The notes below the pieces were generated by a model that was not told the origin of the DNA, ran no database searches, and worked only from the letters and a program-made list of their open reading frames with translations. From an uncultured Polaribacter sp. (lineage in GTDB: Bacteria; Bacteroidota; Bacteroidia; Flavobacteriales; Flavobacteriaceae), in contig CALKEB010000051.1 in the NCBI GenBank assembly GCA_938084845.1, positions 1 through 61,786 of the forward strand: a DNA stretch of 61,786 nucleotides, given 5' to 3'. A program made the translations under genes and the position numbers. Below, piece after piece: positions 1 through 8,058 of the stretch; the first letter of the stretch is position 1, and each line of letters starts with the position of its first letter.

Positions 1-341
1 GATGGAAAAGTAAACGTTGGTCTAACATTCGCAAATAAACCAAGCTTTTTACGCATTTTTAATAAACCTTGCTCAGGTCTTACTTTTGCAGTTGGATCAT
101 TATCAAAACGTGGATGCCCAATGGCTCCAAATAATACAGCATCTGAGCTTACACAAATTTCATGCGTTGCATCTGGATAAGGTTCTCCCACAGCATCAAT
201 GGCTGCTGCACCTGTTAAGGCTGGTTTCCAATTAATTTCATGATTAAACTTCTTTGCAATTGCATCAGAAACTTTTACTGCTTGATCTATAACTTCAGGA
301 CCTATTCCATCTCCTGCTAATAATGCTATATTTAATTTCAT
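1..341 (-). CDS. leuB: 3-isopropylmalate dehydrogenase, 5' part (cut by window edge)
   Basis: LeuB oxidatively decarboxylates 3-isopropylmalate in the third step of leucine synthesis, using NAD, in the cytoplasm. Only the first 113 codons are in the window. Translation downward from the ATG at 341 gives [18 protein letters not shown], which carries the GDGIGPE signature of the isocitrate/isopropylmalate dehydrogenase family. [11 protein letters not shown] and [11 protein letters not shown] follow and are typical of LeuB. It is the last visible gene of a leuC-leuD-leuA-leuB run on the same strand and starts 74 bp after leuA. That gap holds short imperfect repeats rather than a clear promoter, so co-transcription is likely. 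The identification is firm; the remaining two thirds cannot be judged. Confidence 0.95.
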   Translation of the reverse strand, partial: MKLNIALLAGDGIGPEVIDQAVKVSDAIAKKFNHEINWKPALTGAAAIDAVGEPYPDATHEICVSSDAVLFGAIGHPRFDNDPTAKVRPEQGLLKMRKKLGLFANVRPTFTFP

Positions 342-415
342 TTTCTGTTTTGGCTTTTGACTCTTAACTTTTGGCTCTTAGCTAAATGCTAATTACTAAA
401 AGCAAATAGCTTTTT

Positions 416-1939
416 TTAAATAATATTCAACATTTTCTCTGTGGCTTTTATTGCAGATACTGTTTGATCTGAATCTAAACCATGAGTAACAAATTCTTTA
501 TTTTGGCTACTCCAAGTAATGATTGTTTCACATAATGCATCAGAATTACTTCCAGGAGGAATTCTAACAGCATAATCAATCAACTTTGGCAACTCTTTCT
601 TACTGTGTGTTTTATAAAGCTTTTTTAAGGCGTTCATAAAGGCATCAAACTGCCCATCTCCTTGTGCATGAGCTTCGTACAAAACACCTTCTATTCTTAA
701 TTGTAGTGTTGTAGAAGGTTTTAAACCTCTTGCATGCCCCAACACATAATTTTCTACCACTACCTTTTTTTCAATAGTATTGGAATCAAGAACATCAGAA
801 ATTATATATGGCAAATCTTCTTTAGAAACAATTTCTTTTTTATCTCCTAGTGCAATAATTCTTTGGGTTACTTTTTTTAGATCTTCATCATTTAATGCTA
901 ATCCTAACTCCTGTAAATTCTTTTGAATATTTGCTTTTCCGGATGTTTTTCCTAATGCATATTTACGTTTTCTACCAAAACGCTCAGGTAATAAATCGTT
1001 AAAATACAAGTTGTTTTTATGATCTCCGTCTGCATGAATCCCCGCAGTTTGGGTAAATACATTGGCACCCACAACAGGTTTGTTTACTGGTATTCTAAAT
1101 CCAGAAAATGTTTCTACCAACTTGCTTACTTTGTATAATGCTTTTTCATTTACTTTTACAGTAACCTCTTTGTCTAAAAAATCATTTATAACAGCTATTG
1201 TACTTGCAATAGGGGCATTACCAGCACGTTCTCCCATTCCATTTACAGTTAAATGCAAACCGTGAGCACCTGCTTTAATGGCGTTCATTACATTGGCTAC
1301 GCCTAAATCATAATCATTATGACCATGAAAATCGATATGCAAGTTTGGGTATTTTTGATGTACTTCTGAAATAAAATCAGTCGTTTCTTTGGGTGTTAAT
1401 ATCCCTAACGTATCTGGTAATAAAAGTCTTTTTATATCTTGAGTTTGTAAAAAATCTAAATATTGAAATACGTATTCTTTAGAGTTGCGCATTCCATTAG
1501 ACCAATCTTCTAAATATACATTGGTTTGTATTCCATTGCTAGCAGCTAAAGTAATAGTAGCAGCTATTTCTTTAAAATGTTGTTGAGGTGTTTTTTTTAA
1601 TTGATGGGTTAAGTGATTTAAAGAACCTTTTGTCAATAAATTCTGGACTTTTGCTCCAGATTCTAACATCCATGCTATCGATTTACCATCATCTACAAAA
1701 GTTAAAACCTCTATTTGATTAATTCGGTTGGCTTGGTTTGCCCAAGTGGTAATTTTTTTGACCGCTTCTAGCTCTCCTTTAGAAACTCTTGCAGAAGCTA
1801 CCTCTATTCGGTCTACATTAAGTTCTTCTAATAATAGTTTGGCAATAGTTAGTTTTTCTGACACCGAAAAAGAGACTCCAGAGGTTTGCTCTCCATCTCT
1901 TAAGGTAGTATCCATTATTTCAATACTTCGAAGTGCCAT
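416..1939 (-). CDS. leuA: 2-isopropylmalate synthase / citramalate synthase family enzyme
   Basis: This 507-residue protein belongs to the DRE-TIM metallolyases, which condense acetyl-CoA with a 2-oxoacid. The TIM barrel opens with DTTLRDGEQ (residues 10-18, D10 a metal ligand). HGHND (205-209) supplies two histidine ligands, and NGMGERAGN (233-241) closes the active site. The C-terminal quarter (about 370-507) is long enough for the LeuA regulatory (allosteric) domain. Its place between leuD and leuB argues for 2-isopropylmalate synthase, the entry to leucine synthesis. The opening segment GVSFSVSEKLTIA also resembles (R)-citramalate synthases of similar length, so a role in isoleucine synthesis, or both, is possible. 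It starts 19 bp after leuD, consistent with one transcript. Confidence 0.88.
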   Translation of the reverse strand: MALRSIEIMDTTLRDGEQTSGVSFSVSEKLTIAKLLLEELNVDRIEVASARVSKGELEAVKKITTWANQANRINQIEVLTFVDDGKSIAWMLESGAKVQNLLTKGSLNHLTHQLKKTPQQHFKEIAATITLAASNGIQTNVYLEDWSNGMRNSKEYVFQYLDFLQTQDIKRLLLPDTLGILTPKETTDFISEVHQKYPNLHIDFHGHNDYDLGVANVMNAIKAGAHGLHLTVNGMGERAGNAPIASTIAVINDFLDKEVTVKVNEKALYKVSKLVETFSGFRIPVNKPVVGANVFTQTAGIHADGDHKNNLYFNDLLPERFGRKRKYALGKTSGKANIQKNLQELGLALNDEDLKKVTQRIIALGDKKEIVSKEDLPYIISDVLDSNTIEKKVVVENYVLGHARGLKPSTTLQLRIEGVLYEAHAQGDGQFDAFMNALKKLYKTHSKKELPKLIDYAVRIPPGSNSDALCETIITWSSQNKEFVTHGLDSDQTVSAIKATEKMLNII

Positions 1940-1958
1940 TTAAAATAATTTAGCGCTA

Positions 1959-2558
1959 TTAAAATGGTCTTGTTTTAGCAAAAGCAGAAATTTCATCTTC
2001 AATATTTTTTAAATAATCGATATCATCAAAACCATTTAACATATTGTCTTTTTTGTACGTATTGATTTCAAAAGATTCAGACGCTCCTGTAGCTACCAAC
2101 GTAACTGTTTGGTTGGGTAGGTCTACCTTAATTTCTGTCTTTGGATCTGCTAGTATGGCATCAAAAAGTTGGTCTGCAAAACCACTACTTACCTGAACTG
2201 GTAAGACACCTACATTTAAACAGTTATTTCTAAAAATATCTGCAAAAAATGATGAAATTACACAACGTAAGCCAAAATCATACACAGACCAAGCTGCATG
2301 TTCTCTAGAAGAACCTGATCCAAAATTTTTACCCCCAACTAAAATTTTAGAGCCTGCGTAAATCTCTTTATTTAATGGGAATTCTGTTTTAGGGGTACCA
2401 TCTTGATTGTACCTCCAGTCACGAAAGAAATTATCTCCAAAACCGACTCTCTCTGTTGCTTTTAAAAAACGCGCAGGGATTATTTGATCTGTATCTACGT
2501 TTTCTATAGGTAGTGGATATGCTGTGCTTGTTAACACGTTAAATTTATCGTAAGCCAT
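1959..2558 (-). CDS. leuD: 3-isopropylmalate dehydratase small subunit
   Basis: LeuD is the small (swivel-domain) subunit of isopropylmalate isomerase, which converts 2- to 3-isopropylmalate together with LeuC. At 199 residues it has the normal bacterial length. ENVDTDQIIPARFLK (about 19-33) is the LeuD N-terminal signature. GGKNFGSGSSREHAAW (75-90) is the substrate-binding loop that completes the LeuC active site. The gene follows leuC after 27 bp and precedes leuA by 19 bp, so the two subunits should be made together. Nothing is missing or truncated. The family call is firm. Confidence 0.97.
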   Translation of the reverse strand: MAYDKFNVLTSTAYPLPIENVDTDQIIPARFLKATERVGFGDNFFRDWRYNQDGTPKTEFPLNKEIYAGSKILVGGKNFGSGSSREHAAWSVYDFGLRCVISSFFADIFRNNCLNVGVLPVQVSSGFADQLFDAILADPKTEIKVDLPNQTVTLVATGASESFEINTYKKDNMLNGFDDIDYLKNIEDEISAFAKTRPF

Positions 2559-2585
2559 ATGTTGTATGCTTTTTGTCTTTACCTT

Positions 2586-3983
2586 TTAATTTAATAATGT
2601 TCTTGGGTCTGTTACAACACCAGAGACTGCAGATGCTGCTGCTACTAGTGGAGAGGCTAACAATGTTCTAGAGCCAGGCCCTTGTCTTCCTTCAAAATTT
2701 CGATTAGAAGTAGAAACAGATAATTTTCCTGAAGGTATTTTATCATCGTTCATTGCCAAACAAGCAGAACAACCTGGTTCTCTTAAAACAAAACCGGCAC
2801 TATCTATAATCTTATCTAACCCTTCTTCTTTAATTTGATCTACTACTTTATGTGAACCAGGAACTAGCCATGCAGTAACATTCGCTGCTTTTTTTCGTCC
2901 TTTTATAATGTTGCAAAAAGCTCTAAAATCCTCAATTCTTCCATTGGTACAAGACCCTAAGAAAACAAAATCAATTTCTTTGCCTAACATAGATTCTCCT
3001 TCATCAAAATTCATGTAGGCTAACGATTTTTTATACGAAGTAGCTCCACTATCTGAAGGATCTGAATTTGGGATAGATTTAGAGACCCCAATACCCATTC
3101 CTGGGTTGGTTCCATAGGTTATCATTGGTTCAATTTCGGCGGCATCAAAAGATAATTCTAAATCAAACTCAGCGTCCGCTTCAGAAAATAAAGTACTCCA
3201 ATACTCCATCGCTTTTTCCCAATCTTTTCCTTTTGGTGCTAATGCACGTCCTTTTATATAGTCATATGTTTTTTCATCTGGCGCTATCATTCCTCCTCTA
3301 GCTCCCATTTCTATAGAGAGGTTACACACCGTCATTCTACCCTCCATAGACATGTTTGTAAACACATCTCCTGCATATTCTACAAAATATCCTGTTGCTC
3401 CAGACGTAGTTAATTTAGAAATAATGTACAAGGCAACATCTTTTGGGGTAACACCAACGCCTAAACTACCATTAATATTTATGCGTAAACTTTTAGGTTT
3501 TGGCTGCATAATGCATTGTGTAGATAAAACCATTTCTACCTCGCTAGTTCCGATACCAAATGCAATTGCCCCAAAAGCACCATGTGTAGATGTATGTGAA
3601 TCTCCACACACAATGGTAGCTCCTGGTAATGTAATTCCATTTTCAGGACCAACAACATGAACAATTCCATTATTTTTATCTCCTAACCCCCAATGAGAAA
3701 TTCCGTATTTTTTTGCATTTCTCTCTAAAGCATCCAACTGATTTGCAGACAAAGGGTCTTCTACAGGTAAATGTTGGTTGATTGTTGGGGTGTTGTGATC
3801 TGCTGTAGCAAATGTTTTTTCTGGATAAACCACATCATTTCCTCTACTTTCTAATCCTAAAAAAGCTACAGGACTCGTTACTTCATGAATAAAATGACGG
3901 TCTATAAATAAAACATCTGGCCCCTCTTTTACCTTACGAACAACATGTGCATCCCAAACTTTATCAAATAATGTATTTGCCAT
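2586..3983 (-). CDS. leuC: 3-isopropylmalate dehydratase large subunit
   Basis: LeuC is the [4Fe-4S] aconitase-like large subunit of isopropylmalate isomerase in leucine synthesis. The 465-residue length is standard. The three cluster cysteines are C345 (in FLGSCTNGR) and C405 and C408 (in [11 protein letters not shown]). [13 protein letters not shown] (126-138) is the conserved active-site stretch. It is the first gene of the leuCDAB operon. A TAnnTTTG promoter box lies 25-32 bp before the ATG, in a 263-bp upstream gap with no other gene. I see no leader peptide with leucine codons or attenuator, so regulation cannot be read from the sequence. Confidence 0.97.
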   Translation of the reverse strand: MANTLFDKVWDAHVVRKVKEGPDVLFIDRHFIHEVTSPVAFLGLESRGNDVVYPEKTFATADHNTPTINQHLPVEDPLSANQLDALERNAKKYGISHWGLGDKNNGIVHVVGPENGITLPGATIVCGDSHTSTHGAFGAIAFGIGTSEVEMVLSTQCIMQPKPKSLRININGSLGVGVTPKDVALYIISKLTTSGATGYFVEYAGDVFTNMSMEGRMTVCNLSIEMGARGGMIAPDEKTYDYIKGRALAPKGKDWEKAMEYWSTLFSEADAEFDLELSFDAAEIEPMITYGTNPGMGIGVSKSIPNSDPSDSGATSYKKSLAYMNFDEGESMLGKEIDFVFLGSCTNGRIEDFRAFCNIIKGRKKAANVTAWLVPGSHKVVDQIKEEGLDKIIDSAGFVLREPGCSACLAMNDDKIPSGKLSVSTSNRNFEGRQGPGSRTLLASPLVAAASAVSGVVTDPRTLLN

Positions 3984-4007
3984 TTTTAAATGTTTTCAAT
4001 CAACTAC

Positions 4008-4015
4008 CAAAAATA
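4008..4015 (-). promoter_or_regulatory. Promoter -7 box of the leu operon
   Basis: Read on the minus strand this is TATTTTTG, a full match to the Bacteroidota -7 consensus TAnnTTTG. It lies 25 bp before the leuC ATG and predicts a leader of about 20 nt. No TTG -33 element is visible at the usual 19-20 bp. Confidence 0.5.
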
Positions 4016-4246
4016 AGTTTTAAAAGTAATGTAAATAGATACCATAGAAAAAGAAGTATTATATTCATCCTTATTAGCTAAACATACTTATCTGATAAAC
4101 AATAAACTACATCAAATTAAAATACGATGTCTATTCTTTTTAAGATGCTTCATATAATTTATAAAACAAGAGCACTTTAAAAATCCAAAATTTTAAATCT
4201 TTTTCTATAAATTTAAAATAGTACCTTTAAATTTTAATTTACGAGT

Positions 4247-4717
4247 ATGAAAACTGCAAAAGCTTATTTTGATGAATATGCACAAAGTCATCAAAATGGA
4301 ACCAATCAAAAAATACACTATATCTGTGTACCTATCATTTTTTTTAATGTTATTGGATTGTTAATGTGTATCCCTACTACCCTTTTAGCATCCACTTTTA
4401 AATTATACAATCCTTTGCTAGAAAACTGGGCTATTGTTGCTACGATTTTGGTATCTGTATTTTACCTAAAATTAGGTTTTTGGTATTTTATGGAAATGAT
4501 TTTTGTGATACTTATTTGTATTGTTGGGAATTTTTGGATTAGCAATTACACCAACTTACTATATGTTTCGATAGGCTTATTTGTACTTGCTTGGATTGGT
4601 CAGTTTTACGGGCATAAAGTTGAAGGAGCAAAGCCTTCTTTCTTAAAAGACTTAGAGTTTTTACTAATTGGCCCCCTTTGGATAATTCAAAAAATTGGAA
4701 AAAAGGAAACTAATTAG
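4247..4717 (+). CDS. Mpo1-like (DUF962) membrane protein
   Basis: This 156-residue integral membrane protein matches the DUF962/Mpo1 family. Its yeast member is an Fe(II)-dependent dioxygenase that removes one carbon from 2-hydroxy fatty acids. The N-terminal signature is present as H15, N17, N20 and H24 in YAQSHQNGTNQKIHY. A second histidine motif, GQFYGH, sits at 118-123 after three or four hydrophobic helices (about 26-48, 62-75, 76-98, 103-119). These histidines are the presumed iron ligands. The csaA-like gene follows after 6 bp, so the two are probably co-transcribed, with no obvious functional link. The bacterial function is inferred from the yeast protein only. Confidence 0.8.
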   Translation: MKTAKAYFDEYAQSHQNGTNQKIHYICVPIIFFNVIGLLMCIPTTLLASTFKLYNPLLENWAIVATILVSVFYLKLGFWYFMEMIFVILICIVGNFWISNYTNLLYVSIGLFVLAWIGQFYGHKVEGAKPSFLKDLEFLLIGPLWIIQKIGKKETN

Positions 4718-4723
4718 AATACC

Positions 4724-5062
4724 ATGAAAGACACGATTAGCTTTGATGATTTTTTAAAAGTAGATCTTAGAGTAGGAACAATTATTGAGGTACACGATTT
4801 TCCAAAAGCAAAAAAACCAGCCTACCAACTTACTATAGATTTTGGCCAATTAGGCATTAAAAAATCAAGTGCTCAAATCACCGATTTATATCCTAAAGAT
4901 GCGTTGCTAAACAAACAAATAATTGCGGTAGTAAATTTTAAACCCAAGCAAATTGCCAACTTTAAAAGTGAAGTTTTGGTTTTGGGTATTTACAATAAAG
5001 AACAAAAAGTAGTAGTGTTAGAAACGGGTAAAAACATTAAAAATGGAATGACTGTTTCTTAA
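4724..5062 (+). CDS. csaA: CsaA-like tRNA-binding domain protein
   Basis: This is a stand-alone OB-fold tRNA-binding domain of 112 residues, the usual CsaA length. DDFLKVDLRVGTI (8-20) is the characteristic start of the EMAP-II/Trbp111 fold, and IAVVNFKPKQIANFKSEVLVL (about 66-86) is the conserved second half of the barrel. CsaA has been described as a chaperone-like, secretion-related protein in Bacillus, and relatives bind the tRNA elbow. The role here is not revealed by context. Its stop overlaps the end of the convergent 53-residue Pmp3 gene by four bases (5059-5062). Confidence 0.88.
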   Translation: MKDTISFDDFLKVDLRVGTIIEVHDFPKAKKPAYQLTIDFGQLGIKKSSAQITDLYPKDALLNKQIIAVVNFKPKQIANFKSEVLVLGIYNKEQKVVVLETGKNIKNGMTVS

Positions 5063-5220
5063 TGGTATTTAGGATTATTTAAAATCACCAAAGCACCTAT
5101 TACTCCAGGTATCCAGCCACATAGCGTTAATAAAAAAATAATAACAAAAGAGCCACATCCTTTATCTATGACTGATAATGGTGGAAAAATAATAGCAAAT
5201 AAAACTCTAAAAAAACTCAT
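5059..5220 (-). CDS. Pmp3/YqaE (UPF0057) small membrane protein
   Basis: A 53-codon gene read from the ATG at 5220 down to the stop at 5059. The product starts MSFFRVLFAIIFPPLSVI, continues through a glycine/cysteine turn (DKGCGSF), and ends in CGWIPGVIGALVILNNPKY. Two hydrophobic helices joined by a short loop, with FPPLSV in the first and GWIPGVIGA in the second, are the hallmark of the Pmp3/YqaE family, proteins of about 50 residues linked to membrane potential and salt or cold stress. It converges on csaA with a four-base overlap. A hairpin at 5294-5323 separates it from the carboxypeptidase gene upstream on this strand, so it must have its own promoter, which I could not identify. Confidence 0.9.
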   Translation of the reverse strand: MSFFRVLFAIIFPPLSVIDKGCGSFVIIFLLTLCGWIPGVIGALVILNNPKYH

Positions 5221-5287
5221 CTGTAATGGATTAAATACAACTAATTAGACGTAGAAGTTATGAATTTGTTACACTAGAACATACACC

Positions 5288-5340
5288 TAAAAAAAATCAC
5301 AACCATTAAAAAAGCTGTGATTTCTTATTTTTTATTTTTA
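5288..5340 (-). terminator. Terminator after M14 carboxypeptidase gene
   Basis: AAATCACA (5294-5301) pairs perfectly with TGTGATTT (5316-5323) around a 14-nt loop. On the minus strand the hairpin is followed by a run of T (plus-strand A at 5289-5296), 30 bp after the M14 stop. T-rich sequence also follows on the plus strand, so it may act in both directions. Confidence 0.65.
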
Positions 5341-5353
5341 TTACAACAAATTC

Positions 5354-7843
5354 TTACATTTTATCTCCAAAGAAAATGGTATTCATTAGAAGCTTATTTG
5401 TTCCAAACCAAAAGGCCCTAAAATTGGTATTGTCTGTAAATACAATTACCCTACCTCTACCCAATCTACCTACCTTAAAAGGAACAGTATTTGGAATTAC
5501 TTTTGCATTTTCTTTAGAAATATAGCCACTTAACAATGGTGTTTGGGTATATTGAATAGGATTGTTGTAGCTATTTTTATCTGCTTGCATAAATAAAGTA
5601 GTGTTTCTGAACAATGCTAAAGTATTCTCTTTATAACCAAAATTTATTGGGTGTGACCTGTCTAATTTTGCTTCAAAAATTGTGCCACCAATTACTTGTG
5701 CACCAGATTGTAAGGACCTATTTTCGAAAGAAACAGAAGTGATAGTATCTCTTCTTGCAGTCTTAAATTTAATATTGATCATTTTATTACTTGCCAACCA
5801 TCTAGCTGTATTTTTATAGCCTACTAACACACCACCATTTTTAACCCAAGTTTGTAATTTGGTAATTGCTGATTTTTCTAAACCACTACTTGGTATTATA
5901 ATATGGGTGTATTTTGTAATATCAATTCTATTAAAATTTCTAGTATCTAAACGAGTTATTGGCATATCAAAACGTTGGTCAAATAAATGCCAAATTTCAC
6001 CAGAGTCGTTACCTGCTACTCCATCACCAACCATCATTGCTACTTTTGGTTTTGTAATGGCTCTAAAATTATTACTTCCTAAATCTATGCCCTCATTTAA
6101 ACCTGTAGTAACTCCGTGAATGGTAATATAACTTTCTTTGGCTACTTTATTTAAAAAAGTATATAGCGCTGCAGTTTCTAATTTCTGATTTTGTACTGGT
6201 ATAAAAATAGTTCCGTATTCATAAGAATTCGCACCATTTTTAAAATTTTTCATGGAAACTTTTGCTCTTAACCCTTTCTGTAAAATAGCATATAACGCTT
6301 TTGGAGCATAAAACTCATTCCAAGGCATTAAGTACCCATAATCACTTTTAAAAGAAACAGCTCCTTTTTTTAATTCTAGATTTGTAATTTCATTTCCGGC
6401 TTTTGATAACGAAACATTTTCGGCATAATCAACACCAAAAGCATGATTAAATGTCCAAGCAGAAACGTCATAAAACAAACTGTCTTTAAAAGTAGTTCGT
6501 ACATCAAACATTGCTTTGACTAACCTATGGTTTTTCTGATTCATGGGTACTACATAACTATAGCCTTTTTTGAATTTTTTCCCATTTTGTGTAAAATCAT
6601 TTTTTACTTCATGAATTTTAATCTGATGTCTTTTTAAAACTTCTGCTAAATGAAATGTTTTTGCAGCGTCTTTTTCATCACCAAAAACAATGGCACTTTT
6701 AGAACCCGTATTTCTACTTTCTTTGTAAAAATTTTGTTGATATTTTAAGATTTTTAAACGCATTTTGTGGGCTGCCTCCAATGTAGAGAATGCAGCAGTT
6801 ACTTGGTTTCTTATGGTAAATGGAAATGTTAAAATACCATTGGTAGTTTCTTGTGCATGACCTCTAGAGCTTGCTTGCTCAAATAAGATACCTATACTAC
6901 CATTAATATCTGGAAAAGTAGAGCCCTTTCCATAATAAAAGTCATCAAAACTTTCTTCTGAATAGTACATAGAACCAATTTTATCTAAGGCTTTAGCATG
7001 GTATGTAGCAATTTCTCTGGTAAGATCTTGATTCGTTTGTGGCGTTAATGGGTTAGTTCTACTCGGAATTCCAGGCTGAAAAAAGAAACTAGAGTTGCTA
7101 CCCATTTCATGATGATCTGTTAAAATATTTGGCAACCATTGATGAAATGTTGCAATTCTTGCTTTACTTTCTGGTAATTGAACAGGCAACCAGTCTCTAT
7201 TCATATCAAACTGATAATGATTGGTTCTACCTCTTGGCCAAATCTCTGAATATTCTCTATCATTAGGATCTGGATTAATGTTTTTACTTCTATTGGTATT
7301 TGCCCAATACGCAAAACGTTGCAAACCATCAGGATTAAAAGATGGATCGAATAAAATAACCGTATTTTTTAGTAAATCTTCTGTGGCTTGGCTTTTTGAA
7401 GCAGCCAAATAATACGCGACTGCTAATGCTGCATTAGAACCACTTGGTTCGTTACCGTGAATTGAAAACCCTTGATATACCACTATTGGATGATCGATAC
7501 TTAAAGAAGCGTCATTTGTTGCAGCGATATGTTTTTTTCTAATCTCTTCTATATTAGTATGATTTTCTGGTGAAGTAATTGTTAACAACAACAAAGGCCT
7601 ACCCTCATAAGTTTTACCTCTATTTTCTAATGAAATTCGGTTAGATGAAGCGGCTAGGGCTTTCATGTAGATTACTAATTTATCGTGCGTAATGTGCCAC
7701 TCGCCCACTTCATGACCAATGATATCTTTGGGAGTTGGTATGTTGCTATTATAGTCTTCTGCTGGTAAATAATAGGATAAACTAGTATCTTGAGCTGTAG
7801 TATAAAAACTAATGAATAAAAAGAATAGAAATAGGTTTTTCAT
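5354..7843 (-). CDS. Secreted M14-family zinc carboxypeptidase (paralogue 1)
   Basis: An 829-residue exported metallopeptidase. An N-terminal signal peptide (MKNLFLFFLFISFYTTAQ) precedes the M14 domain. Zinc ligands are H129 and E132 in SIHGNE and a histidine at 244-245 in TDHHEMGS. Substrate-binding NPDG (170-173) and MNRDW (214-218) are present, and the catalytic glutamate is E322 in FEQASSRG. The C-terminal half, about 450 residues, is an accessory region shared with the second M14 gene at 32267-34741; it includes a stretch like a class-I amidotransferase fold (MMVGDG...EIWHLFDQ). It should trim C-terminal residues from peptides in the periplasm or outside the cell. It has a terminator behind it and a promoter box 28 bp ahead, so it is probably monocistronic. 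Confidence 0.9.
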   Translation of the reverse strand: MKNLFLFFLFISFYTTAQDTSLSYYLPAEDYNSNIPTPKDIIGHEVGEWHITHDKLVIYMKALAASSNRISLENRGKTYEGRPLLLLTITSPENHTNIEEIRKKHIAATNDASLSIDHPIVVYQGFSIHGNEPSGSNAALAVAYYLAASKSQATEDLLKNTVILFDPSFNPDGLQRFAYWANTNRSKNINPDPNDREYSEIWPRGRTNHYQFDMNRDWLPVQLPESKARIATFHQWLPNILTDHHEMGSNSSFFFQPGIPSRTNPLTPQTNQDLTREIATYHAKALDKIGSMYYSEESFDDFYYGKGSTFPDINGSIGILFEQASSRGHAQETTNGILTFPFTIRNQVTAAFSTLEAAHKMRLKILKYQQNFYKESRNTGSKSAIVFGDEKDAAKTFHLAEVLKRHQIKIHEVKNDFTQNGKKFKKGYSYVVPMNQKNHRLVKAMFDVRTTFKDSLFYDVSAWTFNHAFGVDYAENVSLSKAGNEITNLELKKGAVSFKSDYGYLMPWNEFYAPKALYAILQKGLRAKVSMKNFKNGANSYEYGTIFIPVQNQKLETAALYTFLNKVAKESYITIHGVTTGLNEGIDLGSNNFRAITKPKVAMMVGDGVAGNDSGEIWHLFDQRFDMPITRLDTRNFNRIDITKYTHIIIPSSGLEKSAITKLQTWVKNGGVLVGYKNTARWLASNKMINIKFKTARRDTITSVSFENRSLQSGAQVIGGTIFEAKLDRSHPINFGYKENTLALFRNTTLFMQADKNSYNNPIQYTQTPLLSGYISKENAKVIPNTVPFKVGRLGRGRVIVFTDNTNFRAFWFGTNKLLMNTIFFGDKM

Positions 7844-7870
7844 TTGACTGCTAAAATTTGATTTTCCAAC

Positions 7871-7878
7871 AAATATAA
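7871..7878 (-). promoter_or_regulatory. Promoter -7 box of M14 gene
   Basis: Minus-strand TATATTTG matches TAnnTTTG and ends 28 bp before the ATG of the M14 gene. No good -33 TTG is seen at the expected distance. Confidence 0.45.
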
Positions 7879-8058
7879 CAAATGAATTTTTTAGTTTTTT
7901 GCATCTTTTTCCACATTATTTCTAATAAGATTATTGAAAATTGAAAAATAGTTGCATAATTCTCTAAAATTGATAAAAATTGAAAATGATTTTGGAAATG
8001 TAGAAGACCATTTTTTTTTTATTAAGATATTTGTATACTAAGGCATTAATTATTGTAA

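Noticed and set aside
3352..3660. Plus-strand ORF of 102 codons inside leuC
   Set aside because: Antisense to conserved leuC sequence, without promoter or family match.
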